Shown: in pieces, positions 8,217 to 16,863 of the stretch
Layout: the number at the start of each line of letters is the position of its first letter
Position numbering within the stretch: position 1 is the first letter of the stretch
NCBI RefSeq assembly: GCF_003693265.1
Contig: NZ_RDRE01000001.1
Span: 186,001 to 250,000 of the forward strand
Reading direction: 5' to 3'
Length of the DNA: 64,000 nucleotides
DNA from: Corynebacterium gottingense
Lineage (GTDB): Bacteria; Actinomycetota; Actinomycetes; Mycobacteriales; Mycobacteriaceae
The notes under the pieces: generated by a model
What the model was told of the DNA's origin: nothing
The model's input: the letters and a program-made list of their open reading frames with translations, nothing else
Databases searched by the model: none
Translations under genes and position numbers: made by a program

Positions 8217-11200
8217 GTGCTCGGAGTCGACCAGAACCCGGTGCTCGCGCCAGCGCCGACGCAGCTGGGGGAGGCGCCTGCGCTGCCGGCTGGCGCGCTG
8301 CACGCCGAGGCCGTGCCGCAGGCGCAGAAGCAGCAGCCGATGCCCATGCTGCGCATTCTTATGCCCGTGATCATGATGGTGGCGGTCGGCGCGGTGATGA
8401 CGCTGATGATGCTTTCGGGGCGCGCCGTGGGGCCGATGATGCTCATCTTCCCGCTCATGATGGCGTTCGGGTTGCTCGCCATGTTCCAACCGCAGGAGCA
8501 GCAGGGCGATATGGACGAAACGCGGCGCGTTTATCTGCGCCACCTTGACGCGCTGACGCGTCGGGCGCGCACCAATGCGGTCCAGCAGCGCGAGCACTTC
8601 ACCTACGTGCACCCTGAGCCCGCGCTGCTGCTCACGGGCGTGCCCACCTACCGGGTGTGGGAGCGCACCGCCGCGAGCCCGGAGGCGCTGCAGGTGCGGC
8701 TGGGCACCGGCAACATGGCGCTGTGCACGCCGGTTGAGGTGGAGGACCCGGGCTCGCCCGAAGACTTGGATCCGGTGTGCGCGGTGAGCCTGCGACGTGC
8801 CGTCGCGGCGGTGAACACTGTGGCGGGCATGCCGATCGTGGTGCAGCTCGCCGCGTTTCCTGCGGTGACGCTGGCGGGACCGCGCGCCCGCGAGGTGTCT
8901 CGCGCGATCGTGTCCCAGCTGGCGTTCTTCCACGGCCCGGAGCTGGTAGGGCTGGACCTGGAACATTCCGGGATGCGGTGGGCGAAGTGGTTGCCGCACA
9001 CCAGGGAGCCGGAGCAGGCGGAGTTTCGCGTCGCGGTTCTCGATGCGCAGGCGGAGCCGGAGGGGGCGGGGCAGCGGGGGCATGCGGCGTCGATAGCCCA
9101 GACTGCCCAGGCCGCGGACTGCGTGATCACGGTGCACCCAGACGCGGACGCGTTTGTGGACGAGCACGCCTTTTACGTTGTGTGCGAGGACACGCTGACG
9201 GCGATGACGGAATCTGGCTCCGAGCATCTCGGCACGCCCGACCGGTTCGCGGACGAGGAGGCGCAGATCATCGCCCGCCACCTGGCGTTTTACCGCCGGC
9301 CCGACGACGGCACCGGGGCGCGCAAGACGGGCGGGGACCTGCTGGCCATGCTGGGCTATGACGACGTGCAGACGCTGGATATGCACACCATGTGGCCGGG
9401 CCGGGAGGGGACCCGGCAGCGGCTGACGGTGCCGATTGGGGCCACGCCGGACGGGCAGGCGGTGTACCTGGACCTCAAGGAGGCGGCGCACGGCGGCATG
9501 GGCCCGCACGGACTGTGCATCGGTGCGACGGGCAGCGGTAAGTCGGAGATGCTGCGGAGCTTGGTCGCCGCCCTCGCCGCCACCCATTCGCCTGATGAGC
9601 TGAACCTGGTGCTCGTGGACTTCAAGGGTGGCGCGACCTTCCTGGGCTGTGACGCCTTGCCGCACACGTCCGCGGTGATTACCAACCTGGAAGATGAAGC
9701 CGTGCTGGTGGAGCGCATGTACGACGCCATCTCAGGGGAGATGAATCGACGCCAGGAGCTGCTGCGTACCGCCGGGAACTTTGCCAACATCACCGACTAC
9801 ACTGCGGCCCGCCTGCGCGGAGAGGCGCTGGACCCGCTGCCGGCGCTGGTGATCATCGTGGACGAGTTCTCCGAGCTGCTCACGCAGCACCCCCACTTTG
9901 CTGACCTGTTCGTGGCGGTGGGCAGGCTGGGCCGCTCGCTCGGCGTGCACCTGCTGCTGGCCTCCCAGCGGCTGGACGAGGGCAAGCTGCGCGGGTTGGA
10001 TTCGCACCTGTCGTACCGCATTGGCCTGAAGACGTTTAGCGCGGGCGAGTCCCGCCAGGTCCTGGGCGTGCCGGATGCCTACGAGCTGCCGGGCGAGCCC
10101 GGGTCCGGATTCCTCAAGGCGGGCTCGCCCGATCTGGTCCGGTTCCGCGCCTCCTACGTGTCTGGCCCGCTGACCAGGCGAGTCGTGGAGGGGACGTCGG
10201 CGGAGGCGCCGGCGGTGCGCCTGTTCGAGGGCTGGGAGCCTCCCGCGCTGGAGGCGCAGACGAAGGTGGACACGGACGCCTCGACGACCACGCTGGACGC
10301 GGTGGTGCAGCGGGCCCGCGAACTCGCGGATGCGGCGGGGATGCGCGCGCACCAGGTGTGGCTGCCGCCGCTGCCGGACGCGCTGGAGCTCCACACCGTC
10401 AGCGGGACCGGCGCGGAACGGCTCCGGGCACCCGCCGGGCTTATCGACGACCCCTACCGCCAACGCCAAGACCCGCTCATGGTGGACCTCTCCGTCTCCG
10501 GCGGGCACATCGCGATCGCCGGCGGGCCGCAGACCGGGAAGTCGTCGGCGCTGCGCACCATCGTGGCCGCCCTCTGCCTGCACCACACCACCGAGGAGCT
10601 GGCGGTCTACGGCATTGACGCGGGCAGCGGCGGCCTCGACGACCTGGAGCGCCTGCCGCACGTCGCGGGGGTGGCGCTGCGCAGCGACGAGGAGCGCGTG
10701 CGCCGCGTGGTGGATGAGGTGACGGGGGTGATCGAGGTGGTGTCGGCAAGCATGCGCCCCGCGCGCGAGACGATCCTGCTCATCGACGGCTGGCACACGC
10801 TCACCGCGCCGGACTCCAAGTTCGAGGACCTCAAGGAGCCGCTCGCGCGCATCGCCTCGGAGGGGCCGGCCGCGGGCGTGCACCTTATGGTCACGACGCA
10901 GCGCTGGAACGCGATCCGCCCAAACGTGCGCGACCTCATTGGCACCCGTTACGAGCTGCACTTGACCGAGCCGATGGACTCACTCATTGACCGCAAACTC
11001 CAACAAAAACTGCCCGCCAAGCCCGGACACGGACTCACGCCCGGCGGCAAGCACATGCTGCTCGCCCGCGCGAACACGCAGGACCTCGCGCACATCGCCG
11101 CCCAGGCCGCTGACCAAACGCCGGTCCCCAAACTCAAGGTCCTGCCCGCCCACGTCACCACAGGCGCATTGCTTACCGACGCCACGCCCACCCCACCCAC

Positions 11201-11876
11201 AATCCCCCTCGGCATCGGCGGACCGCACCTGGCACCGGTGCGCTGCGAGTCGGGCCACGTCCTGGCCATCGGCGCGGGCGGGTCGGGCAAGTCCACCGTG
11301 ATTGCCAGCGCGATCACCGCGATCGAGGCGATGGACCGCGAGCAGGCGCGCATGGTCATCTGCGACCCGCGCCGGGCCCACCTGGGCCGCGCGTCGGACG
11401 AGATGACTGCGGCGTACGCGGCTTCGTCGACGGCGATCGCGGACGCGACCAAGGCGCTGGTGACCACGATGCGGTCCCGCTTGCCCGGCGCGGACGTCAC
11501 CCCGGCGCAGCTGGCGCAGCGCTCCTGGTGGTCCGGGCCGGACATCTACCTGGTCATCGACGACCTGGAGCTCGTCGGCGACGAGCACTTGCGCGACGTC
11601 GTGGCGCTGCTTCCGCACGCCCGGGACATCGGCCTGCACGTGGTGGCCGCCCGCAAGTTCGGCGGCGTCTCGCGAGCCCTGTTCGGCGGCTTCCTCGGCG
11701 CGATGAAGGACGTGCACCCGGATGTGCTGGTGATGGACGGCACCCGCGACGAGGGCGCCTTGTTCGGCGTGAAGCCGACGCCGCAGGCCCCGGGGCGGGC
11801 GACGCTGGTGCAGGCCGGGACCACGGTGGGCACGGTGCAGCTGTGTGCCCCGTATGAGGAAGGAGAACACCTATGA
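8217..11876 (+). CDS. eccC: Type VII secretion ATPase EccC (fused EccCa-EccCb)
   Basis: FtsK/SpoIIIE-type ATPase that recognises and drives export of ESX substrates. Two membrane helices lie at about residues 41-90, then three P-loop domains: Walker A motifs GATGSGKS near 436, GGPQTGKS near 769 and GAGGSGKST near 1019. The first domain keeps its Walker B region (ALVIIVDEFSELL). At 1219 aa it is the single-chain form usual in ESX-4 and corynebacteria. The GTG start is supported by the RBS AGGGGGGA at 8201-8208. The next gene overlaps it by 4 bp. A one-mismatch 13-mer copy lies at 10439. Confidence 0.95.
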   Translation: MLGVDQNPVLAPAPTQLGEAPALPAGALHAEAVPQAQKQQPMPMLRILMPVIMMVAVGAVMTLMMLSGRAVGPMMLIFPLMMAFGLLAMFQPQEQQGDMDETRRVYLRHLDALTRRARTNAVQQREHFTYVHPEPALLLTGVPTYRVWERTAASPEALQVRLGTGNMALCTPVEVEDPGSPEDLDPVCAVSLRRAVAAVNTVAGMPIVVQLAAFPAVTLAGPRAREVSRAIVSQLAFFHGPELVGLDLEHSGMRWAKWLPHTREPEQAEFRVAVLDAQAEPEGAGQRGHAASIAQTAQAADCVITVHPDADAFVDEHAFYVVCEDTLTAMTESGSEHLGTPDRFADEEAQIIARHLAFYRRPDDGTGARKTGGDLLAMLGYDDVQTLDMHTMWPGREGTRQRLTVPIGATPDGQAVYLDLKEAAHGGMGPHGLCIGATGSGKSEMLRSLVAALAATHSPDELNLVLVDFKGGATFLGCDALPHTSAVITNLEDEAVLVERMYDAISGEMNRRQELLRTAGNFANITDYTAARLRGEALDPLPALVIIVDEFSELLTQHPHFADLFVAVGRLGRSLGVHLLLASQRLDEGKLRGLDSHLSYRIGLKTFSAGESRQVLGVPDAYELPGEPGSGFLKAGSPDLVRFRASYVSGPLTRRVVEGTSAEAPAVRLFEGWEPPALEAQTKVDTDASTTTLDAVVQRARELADAAGMRAHQVWLPPLPDALELHTVSGTGAERLRAPAGLIDDPYRQRQDPLMVDLSVSGGHIAIAGGPQTGKSSALRTIVAALCLHHTTEELAVYGIDAGSGGLDDLERLPHVAGVALRSDEERVRRVVDEVTGVIEVVSASMRPARETILLIDGWHTLTAPDSKFEDLKEPLARIASEGPAAGVHLMVTTQRWNAIRPNVRDLIGTRYELHLTEPMDSLIDRKLQQKLPAKPGHGLTPGGKHMLLARANTQDLAHIAAQAADQTPVPKLKVLPAHVTTGALLTDATPTPPTIPLGIGGPHLAPVRCESGHVLAIGAGGSGKSTVIASAITAIEAMDREQARMVICDPRRAHLGRASDEMTAAYAASSTAIADATKALVTTMRSRLPGADVTPAQLAQRSWWSGPDIYLVIDDLELVGDEHLRDVVALLPHARDIGLHVVAARKFGGVSRALFGGFLGAMKDVHPDVLVMDGTRDEGALFGVKPTPQAPGRATLVQAGTTVGTVQLCAPYEEGEHL

Positions 11877-12907
11877 CCAGTACCTTTACTTCTCAAGACA
11901 CGCCGACGCTGCGCGTGGTCATCACGAAACAGGCCACCACCTTTTCCGGCGCGGCAAACCTGCACCGCCTGGACGCGCCGACACCGGCTGAGGTGGCGCG
12001 CAACGTGCGCAGCATCTTCGGGCCCGACCCGGGCGGGGCGCACGTGCACCTCGTGGCCCAGGAGTCTGTGATCCACGCGGTGGACCAAGCGCTCGCAGAT
12101 TATGACGTCCACCTCACCGGCGAACTCGCCACGGACGAATGGGAGCGCAGCGACGCTCACGAGCCTGAGCAGGCTAGCGCAGCGCCAGAGCCGCGGCACC
12201 GGCTCCGGGAGGAGCCCGACGGCATCGGGCCCGCCGAGGCGTACCCGGCTCGGCCTTCGCCGGTGCGGCGACCACAGCCGGAGCAGGGGCTTGCGGGCGA
12301 GCTGGCGCCGGACACGGACCGCCGCGGCACGTGGGTCCTCGCCGGCGTCGTCGGGGTGGTTGTGCTCGCGTGCGCCGTGGCGGTATGGCTCACCGTCCGG
12401 GGCTTGTTTGGGGAGACCGGGGTGGATGGAGCCGGGGGAGGGGGCGTCGATAAGCATGAAGCCCCTGCGCCCGAAGTGATTGAGCAGGAGGGTCTGAGCG
12501 TCGAGCTGCCCGCCGGGTTTACGTTGGAGCAGGACGGCGACATGTGGCGCGCGGTCGGGCCCGACCCGAACTTCCGATTGCAGCTGAGCGTGGACGATCG
12601 GTTCAACCTGCCCCCGGAGACGCTTGCGGAGCAGCTGCGCAAAGATATTGCGCTTGACGACGACGTCGAGCTGGTCACCACCGACGGGCACGCAGTGACT
12701 TACCTGGAGCGGGCGGCGGACGGCTCGCAGGCGCTGTGGAAGACCTGGCCCGAGGGCAACGTGCAGCTCTCGGTGGGGTGCCACACACGCGAAGCACCGA
12801 CGCAGATCCAGGAAGCGACGTGCGCGATGGCAATGAATTCTGCGCGCTTTGATGAGGGAAACGTGCAGGTAGAGGCGGATAAAGGGGTGGTTGCCTTGGA
12901 AGGGTAG
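11873..12907 (+). CDS. Type VII secretion-associated protein (Rv3446c-like)
   Basis: A 344-aa protein with an N-terminal domain of about 90 residues, a Pro/Glu-rich linker, one membrane helix at about 154-176 and an extracytoplasmic C-terminal domain (VELPAGFTLEQDGDMWRAVG). This layout matches the type VII secretion-associated family typified by Rv3446c, which sits at the same place in the M. tuberculosis ESX-4 locus. Its ATG overlaps the eccC stop by 4 bp, so translation is coupled. An exact 13-mer copy lies at 12443 in the linker after the helix. The molecular role is not established. Confidence 0.82.
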   Translation: MTSTFTSQDTPTLRVVITKQATTFSGAANLHRLDAPTPAEVARNVRSIFGPDPGGAHVHLVAQESVIHAVDQALADYDVHLTGELATDEWERSDAHEPEQASAAPEPRHRLREEPDGIGPAEAYPARPSPVRRPQPEQGLAGELAPDTDRRGTWVLAGVVGVVVLACAVAVWLTVRGLFGETGVDGAGGGGVDKHEAPAPEVIEQEGLSVELPAGFTLEQDGDMWRAVGPDPNFRLQLSVDDRFNLPPETLAEQLRKDIALDDDVELVTTDGHAVTYLERAADGSQALWKTWPEGNVQLSVGCHTREAPTQIQEATCAMAMNSARFDEGNVQVEADKGVVALEG

Positions 12908-12927
12908 AAAACTTTTTTCTCAACCGA

Positions 12928-12954
12928 GGGAACCGACGGGCATGTTTTTACGTC
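12928..12954 (+). promoter_or_regulatory. ECF sigma factor (SigM-like) promoter of the esx pair
   Basis: GGGAACC (12928-12934), 16 bases, CGTC (12951-12954), about 66 bp before the first WXG100 gene. The same arrangement with the same spacing occurs at 16438-16464. Mycobacterial SigM promoters are described as GGGAAC with a CGTC -10 element and include ESX-4 esx genes, so the likeness is specific. Assignment to SigM here is inference; no sigM gene is in the window. Confidence 0.6.
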
Positions 12955-13020
12955 CAATATATGAACAGCACAACACAGTGACTGTTTGCCAACCAGACAC
13001 TCTTGATACGAGGGGGAACC

Positions 13021-13338
13021 ATGAGCAACTTTCAGACTGAAGCCGATGTGATGCGCTCCACGGCAGACCACGCTGACTCCGTCAACGCGGACGTCAACCG
13101 CGAGATCGACCGGATCCAGGGGGTCGCCGAGTCCGTCCGCACGTTCTGGCAGGGCAGCGCGCAGCGCAGCTTCGACGGCTTGATGATGCGTTACGACGAC
13201 GCACAGCGTCGACTCACCGAGGCGCTGACGGACATCTCGCACAACATCCGCGACAACGCCAAGCACTACGAGAACACCGACGTGGCCACCACCGAGAGCC
13301 TGGACCAGCTGTCCGGCTCCGCGGGACTGGCGCTGTAA
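13021..13338 (+). CDS. esxU: WXG100 family protein, EsxU-like
   Basis: A 105-aa secreted helical-hairpin protein of the ESAT-6/CFP-10 type. The turn motif is Trp43-Gln-Gly45 (TFWQGSAQ), flanked by two amphipathic helices. I start at the ATG at 13021, six bases after the RBS GAGGGGG; the frame is open a little upstream. It pairs with the next gene 36 bp downstream; such pairs form heterodimers and are exported by EccC. Position between the Rv3446c-like gene and the second esx gene equals that of esxU (Rv3445c). Confidence 0.88.
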   Translation: MSNFQTEADVMRSTADHADSVNADVNREIDRIQGVAESVRTFWQGSAQRSFDGLMMRYDDAQRRLTEALTDISHNIRDNAKHYENTDVATTESLDQLSGSAGLAL

Positions 13339-13374
13339 CCACAACTCACACACCACCGAAAGGACACCACTGAC

Positions 13375-13659
13375 ATGCACATCAAGTACGACTTTGGCCA
13401 GATCGGCAGCACCGCCCAGGACATCCGCACCTCCGCCGCCACCATCAACGGCCAGCTCAACGAGCTCAAGGAGGTCATCCGTCCGATGACGGCGACCTGG
13501 GAAGGCGAGGCCGCGACCAGCTACATGGCGCACCAGGCCAAGTGGGATCAGGCGGCGGCGGATCTCAACGAGATCCTCAACCAGATCGCCAACACCGTCG
13601 AGGACGGCAACAACACCATGAGCGCCGTTAACAACGCCGCAGCAAACAGCTGGGGCTAA
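13375..13659 (+). CDS. esxT: WXG100 family protein, EsxT-like
   Basis: Second member of the esx pair, 94 aa. The turn motif is Trp42-Glu-Gly44 (TWEGEAAT), with Ala-rich helices on both sides and the C-terminus NSWG. It probably forms a heterodimer with the preceding EsxU-like protein and is exported by the ESX-4 machine encoded upstream. A purine-rich RBS (GAAAGGA) precedes the ATG. The terminator at 13710-13747 ends the unit before rplM. Confidence 0.88.
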   Translation: MHIKYDFGQIGSTAQDIRTSAATINGQLNELKEVIRPMTATWEGEAATSYMAHQAKWDQAAADLNEILNQIANTVEDGNNTMSAVNNAAANSWG

Positions 13660-13709
13660 CGGGGAGCCTCGGGGGGAGATTCGGGGGAATCGATACAGGG
13701 GGAAACGTG

Positions 13710-13747
13710 AGCGCCGCTGCGGGATTGGGGGATCCTGCGGCGGCGCT
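13710..13747 (+). terminator. Terminator after the esx genes
   Basis: A 16-bp stem (13710-13725 with 13732-13747, two G-U pairs) with a 6-base loop, followed within a few bases by TTTT. It separates the esx transcript from the rplM promoter. Confidence 0.8.
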
Positions 13748-13755
13748 TCGCTGTT

Positions 13756-13784
13756 TTGGAGCTGAGGTGGGCATCGCGTATGGT
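13756..13784 (+). promoter_or_regulatory. rplM promoter and long 5' leader
   Basis: TTGGAG (13756-13761), 17 bases, TATGGT (13779-13784) forms a good vegetative promoter. Transcription from here would give a leader of about 120 bases before rplM containing a GCCGGTTTGAACCGGC hairpin near 13803, which could serve autoregulation by L13; the latter is inference. Confidence 0.55.
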
Positions 13785-13911
13785 TATACCCCTGTGTGTC
13801 CTGCCGGTTTGAACCGGCGACGCGCCCATCGGGTCTCCACCGGCCGCCGTTGGGGGTGCGGGCACCGAAGTATGGCCGGCAGCCATCTAGACAGACTTTA
13901 AGGAGTCATGC

Positions 13912-14355
13912 ATGTCTACTTACCACCCGAAGAGCGGTGACATTACCCGTAAGTGGTACGTCATCGACGCAACCGACGTGGTGCTGGGCAAGCTCGCTTC
14001 CACCGCAGCGGACATCCTGCGTGGCAAGCACAAGCCGCAGTTCGCACCGAACGTTGACACCGGCGATCACGTCATCGTGATCAACGCCGACAAGATCCAC
14101 ATCTCCTCGAACAAGCGCGATCGTGAGATGCGCTACCGCCACTCCGGTTACCCGGGTGGTCTGAAGTCCATGACCCTGGGCCGCGCCCTGGACGAGCGTC
14201 CGGACCGCGTGATCGAGGAAGCTGTGAAGGGCATGATGCCGCACAACAAGCTTTCCCGTCAGTCCATCAAGAAGCTTCACGTCTTCGTCGGCGACGAGCA
14301 CCCGTACGCTGCGCAGAAGCCGGAAACCTACGAGTTTAAGCAGGTGGCACAGTAA
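13912..14355 (+). CDS. rplM: 50S ribosomal protein L13
   Basis: Large-subunit ribosomal protein, 147 aa, with typical L13 segments [16 protein letters not shown] (residues 14-29), [17 protein letters not shown] and the C-terminal [17 protein letters not shown]. An RBS AAGGAG lies before the ATG. Its stop TAA overlaps the ATG of rpsI by one base, so both are translated from one message. Confidence 0.97.
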   Translation: MSTYHPKSGDITRKWYVIDATDVVLGKLASTAADILRGKHKPQFAPNVDTGDHVIVINADKIHISSNKRDREMRYRHSGYPGGLKSMTLGRALDERPDRVIEEAVKGMMPHNKLSRQSIKKLHVFVGDEHPYAAQKPETYEFKQVAQ

Positions 14356-14903
14356 TGACCGAGCCGAACACCAACGCAGAGAACAACGTTGCAGACGCTG
14401 GCGACATCGACGCCGCCACCGCCGCAACCGAGGAATTCAACTACACCATCGGCGACGCAGTTGCGCCTGAGGTTGACGAGTCCGAGGAGACCGTCGCCGA
14501 GCCGGTGAACCTGCACGAGGGCCCGATCCAGACCGTTGGTCGCCGTAAGCGCGCAATCGCTCGCATCACCGTGACCGAGGGCGAGGGCAAGATCACCGTC
14601 AACGGCCGCGAGTTCGAGGAGTACTTCCCGAACAAGCTGCACCAGCAGGACATCCTCCTGCCGCTGACGCTGCTCGAGCGCGAAGGCCAGTTCAACATCA
14701 AGGCCAACCTCAACGGTGGCGGCCCGACCGGCCAGGCAGGCGCACTGCGTCTGGCCATCGCCCGCGCACTCAACGTGTACAACCCGGCTGAGCGCCCGAC
14801 CCTGAAGAAGGCCGGCCTGCTCACCCGTGACGCACGTGCCGTCGAGCGCAAGAAGGCAGGTCTGCACAAGGCCCGTCGCGCACCGCAGTACTCCAAGCGT
14901 TAA
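14355..14903 (+). CDS. rpsI: 30S ribosomal protein S9
   Basis: Small-subunit protein whose C-terminal tail reaches the P-site tRNA. The conserved part starts at about residue 55 ([16 protein letters not shown]) and ends in the typical basic tail ([11 protein letters not shown]). Residues 1-54 are an acidic N-terminal extension usual in actinobacterial S9, which explains the length of 182 aa. Overlaps rplM by 1 bp. Confidence 0.97.
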   Translation: MTEPNTNAENNVADAGDIDAATAATEEFNYTIGDAVAPEVDESEETVAEPVNLHEGPIQTVGRRKRAIARITVTEGEGKITVNGREFEEYFPNKLHQQDILLPLTLLEREGQFNIKANLNGGGPTGQAGALRLAIARALNVYNPAERPTLKKAGLLTRDARAVERKKAGLHKARRAPQYSKR

Positions 14904-14927
14904 TCGCTTCCCTTACTGCAAGGCTTT

Positions 14928-14961
14928 ACGCCGTCGCCCCGTTCAACTGGGGTGGCGGCGT
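14928..14961 (+). terminator. Terminator after rpsI
   Basis: A 13-bp stem (14928-14940 with 14949-14961, two G-U pairs), 8-base loop, followed by TTT. It ends the rplM-rpsI transcript. Confidence 0.85.
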
Positions 14962-15020
14962 TTTGTCGTTGGTGGGGGTGGGACCTGTACGCCGCCGGGG
15001 TGTGCTGCATAATTGTCGGT

Positions 15021-16364
15021 ATGACTCGAATGTTTGGAACTGACGGCGTCCGTGGACTTGCAAACGAGAAGCTCACGGCATCCCTGGCAATGAAACTTGG
15101 CGCGGCGGCCGCGACCGTGCTGACGCGCGACCGGCGCTCCACTAAGCGCCGCCCGACCGCCTTGATTGGGCGTGACCCGCGCGTCTCCGGCGAAATGCTG
15201 GCGGCGGCCATGGCGGCGGGGATGGCGTCGAAAGGCGTGGACGTGCTCCGCGTCGGCGTGATTCCTACGCCGGGCCTGGCGTTCCTGACTGATGATTACG
15301 GCGCGGACATCGGCGTGATGATTTCCGCCTCCCACAACCCGATGCCGGATAACGGCATCAAGTTCTTCTCCGCGGGAGGCAAGAAGCTGCCGGACGACGT
15401 TGAGGACGAGATCGAGCGGACCATGGCCACGCTGGAGGAGACCGGCCCCACCGGCACCGGCATCGGCCGCGTGATCGAGGAGGCGCCGGACGCGCAGGAG
15501 CGCTACCTCGCGCACCTCGCCGAGGCGATGACCACCGACCTCAGCGGTATTAAGGTCGTGGTGGACTGTGCCAATGGCGCGGCGTCGGAAGTCGCCCCGA
15601 AGGCGTACGAGGCCGCGGGCGCTGAGGTGACGGCGATCCACAACGCTCCGAACGCCTTCAACATTAATGACGGCTCCGGCTCGACCCACATGGACCAGAT
15701 CCAGAAGGCCGTGGTTGAGCACGGCGCAGACATCGGGCTGGCGCACGACGGCGACGCGGACCGCTGCCTGGCCGTGGATGCGGAGGGCAACATTGTCGAC
15801 GGCGACCAGATCATGGCCATCCTGGCCACCGGCATGAAGGAGCGCAGCTCCCTGGCGGACAACACCCTCGTTGCCACCGTGATGAGCAACCTGGGCCTGA
15901 AGCTTGCGATGCAGCGCGAGGGCATCGCCGTCGAGGAGACCGCGGTGGGCGACCGCTACGTGCTCGAGGCGCTCAACCGCAGCGGCTTCTCGCTCGGCGG
16001 CGAGCAATCGGGCCACATCGTGGTCCCGGCCCACGCCACCACCGGCGACGGCACCCTCTCCGGCCTGCTGCTCATGGCGCGCATGGCGGAGACCGGCAAG
16101 ACGCTCGCCGAGCTGGCGCAGGTGATGCAGGTGCTGCCGCAGCAGCTGATCAACGTGCCGGTGTCGGATAAGTCCGCCATTCTCAAGGACCCGGAGGTCA
16201 TCGCCGCGAAGGAAGCCGCGGAGGCGGAGCTGGGAGACCAGGGCCGCGTCCTGCTGCGCGCCTCCGGCACCGAGGAGATCTTCCGCGTGATGGTGGAGGC
16301 TTCGGACGAGAAGCACGCACGCGAGGTGGCCGGTCGCCTCGCCGCCGTGGTCGCGGCCGTGTAG
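15021..16364 (+). CDS. glmM: Phosphoglucosamine mutase
   Basis: Interconverts glucosamine 6-phosphate and glucosamine 1-phosphate on the way to UDP-GlcNAc for peptidoglycan and mycothiol. The active-site phosphoserine is Ser104 in ISASHNP, the metal loop is HDGDADRC, and the phosphate-binding loop near the C-terminus is [12 protein letters not shown]. Length 447 aa is standard. The ATG at 15021 follows a -10-like CATAAT by seven bases, so the mRNA is probably leaderless. It follows rpsI as in other Mycobacteriales. Confidence 0.96.
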   Translation: MTRMFGTDGVRGLANEKLTASLAMKLGAAAATVLTRDRRSTKRRPTALIGRDPRVSGEMLAAAMAAGMASKGVDVLRVGVIPTPGLAFLTDDYGADIGVMISASHNPMPDNGIKFFSAGGKKLPDDVEDEIERTMATLEETGPTGTGIGRVIEEAPDAQERYLAHLAEAMTTDLSGIKVVVDCANGAASEVAPKAYEAAGAEVTAIHNAPNAFNINDGSGSTHMDQIQKAVVEHGADIGLAHDGDADRCLAVDAEGNIVDGDQIMAILATGMKERSSLADNTLVATVMSNLGLKLAMQREGIAVEETAVGDRYVLEALNRSGFSLGGEQSGHIVVPAHATTGDGTLSGLLLMARMAETGKTLAELAQVMQVLPQQLINVPVSDKSAILKDPEVIAAKEAAEAELGDQGRVLLRASGTEEIFRVMVEASDEKHAREVAGRLAAVVAAV

Positions 16365-16437
16365 TCTGCGATCAGGCGTCCCGCGCAGTCGGTTCCCGCC
16401 CTCGAAAACAAGGGGTTTGAAAAAGTTTCCGGGGAGA

Positions 16438-16464
16438 GGGAACCGGAGGGGGTGTAGCTGCGTC
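16438..16464 (+). promoter_or_regulatory. ECF sigma factor (SigM-like) promoter of the Cys/Pro-rich operon
   Basis: GGGAACC (16438-16444), 16 bases, CGTC (16461-16464), matching the esx promoter at 12928-12954 in both boxes and in spacing; both also share a preceding AAAA-TTT stretch and AATA shortly after the -10. It drives the three genes from 16531. Confidence 0.6.
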
Positions 16465-16530
16465 TAATAAGGGGACAACAAAAACAGCGGCCCGCGCACG
16501 CGGGTCGGGGGACAACACGGGGGTGGAACA

Positions 16531-16863
16531 ATGAGCGCATCGCAGCACGGCGTCGACGTCGATGTTCAGGCGGTTCGCGAGCATTACACGCAAGCCATCG
16601 GCGCGTACCAGGCGGCGGGGGAGGCCATCGCGGCGCATCCCGCGCGGGTTGAGCCCGCGAGCTTTGGCCAGGGGTTTGCGAGTCAGGGGGTGCGAATAGC
16701 GGCGGCGCTCGAGCTTATCGACGCCACCACGTCCGCCTACTTGCGCACCCGTACACACAACTGGGAACGCATCATGCAGCTCGCCTCCGACGTGGCGAGC
16801 ACGGACGAGGGCAACGCGTCCGGCTTCGGGCCGGGGATTGGCGCCGGGGAGGTGCTCTCGTGA
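16531..16863 (+). CDS. EspC-like small helical protein (putative type VII substrate)
   Basis: A 110-aa, mostly helical protein without signal peptide. The order of features (HYTQAIGAYQAAGEAIAAH, then FGQGFASQG, then a second helix ending in NWERIMQLASDV) resembles the EspC/DUF2580 class of ESX-associated proteins; it lacks a clear WXG turn. It occupies the place of Rv3440c, downstream of glmM. Its stop overlaps the GTG of the next gene. The shared ECF-type promoter with the esx pair supports a role in type VII secretion, which is inference. An exact 13-mer copy lies at 16713. Confidence 0.7.
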   Translation: MSASQHGVDVDVQAVREHYTQAIGAYQAAGEAIAAHPARVEPASFGQGFASQGVRIAAALELIDATTSAYLRTRTHNWERIMQLASDVASTDEGNASGFGPGIGAGEVLS

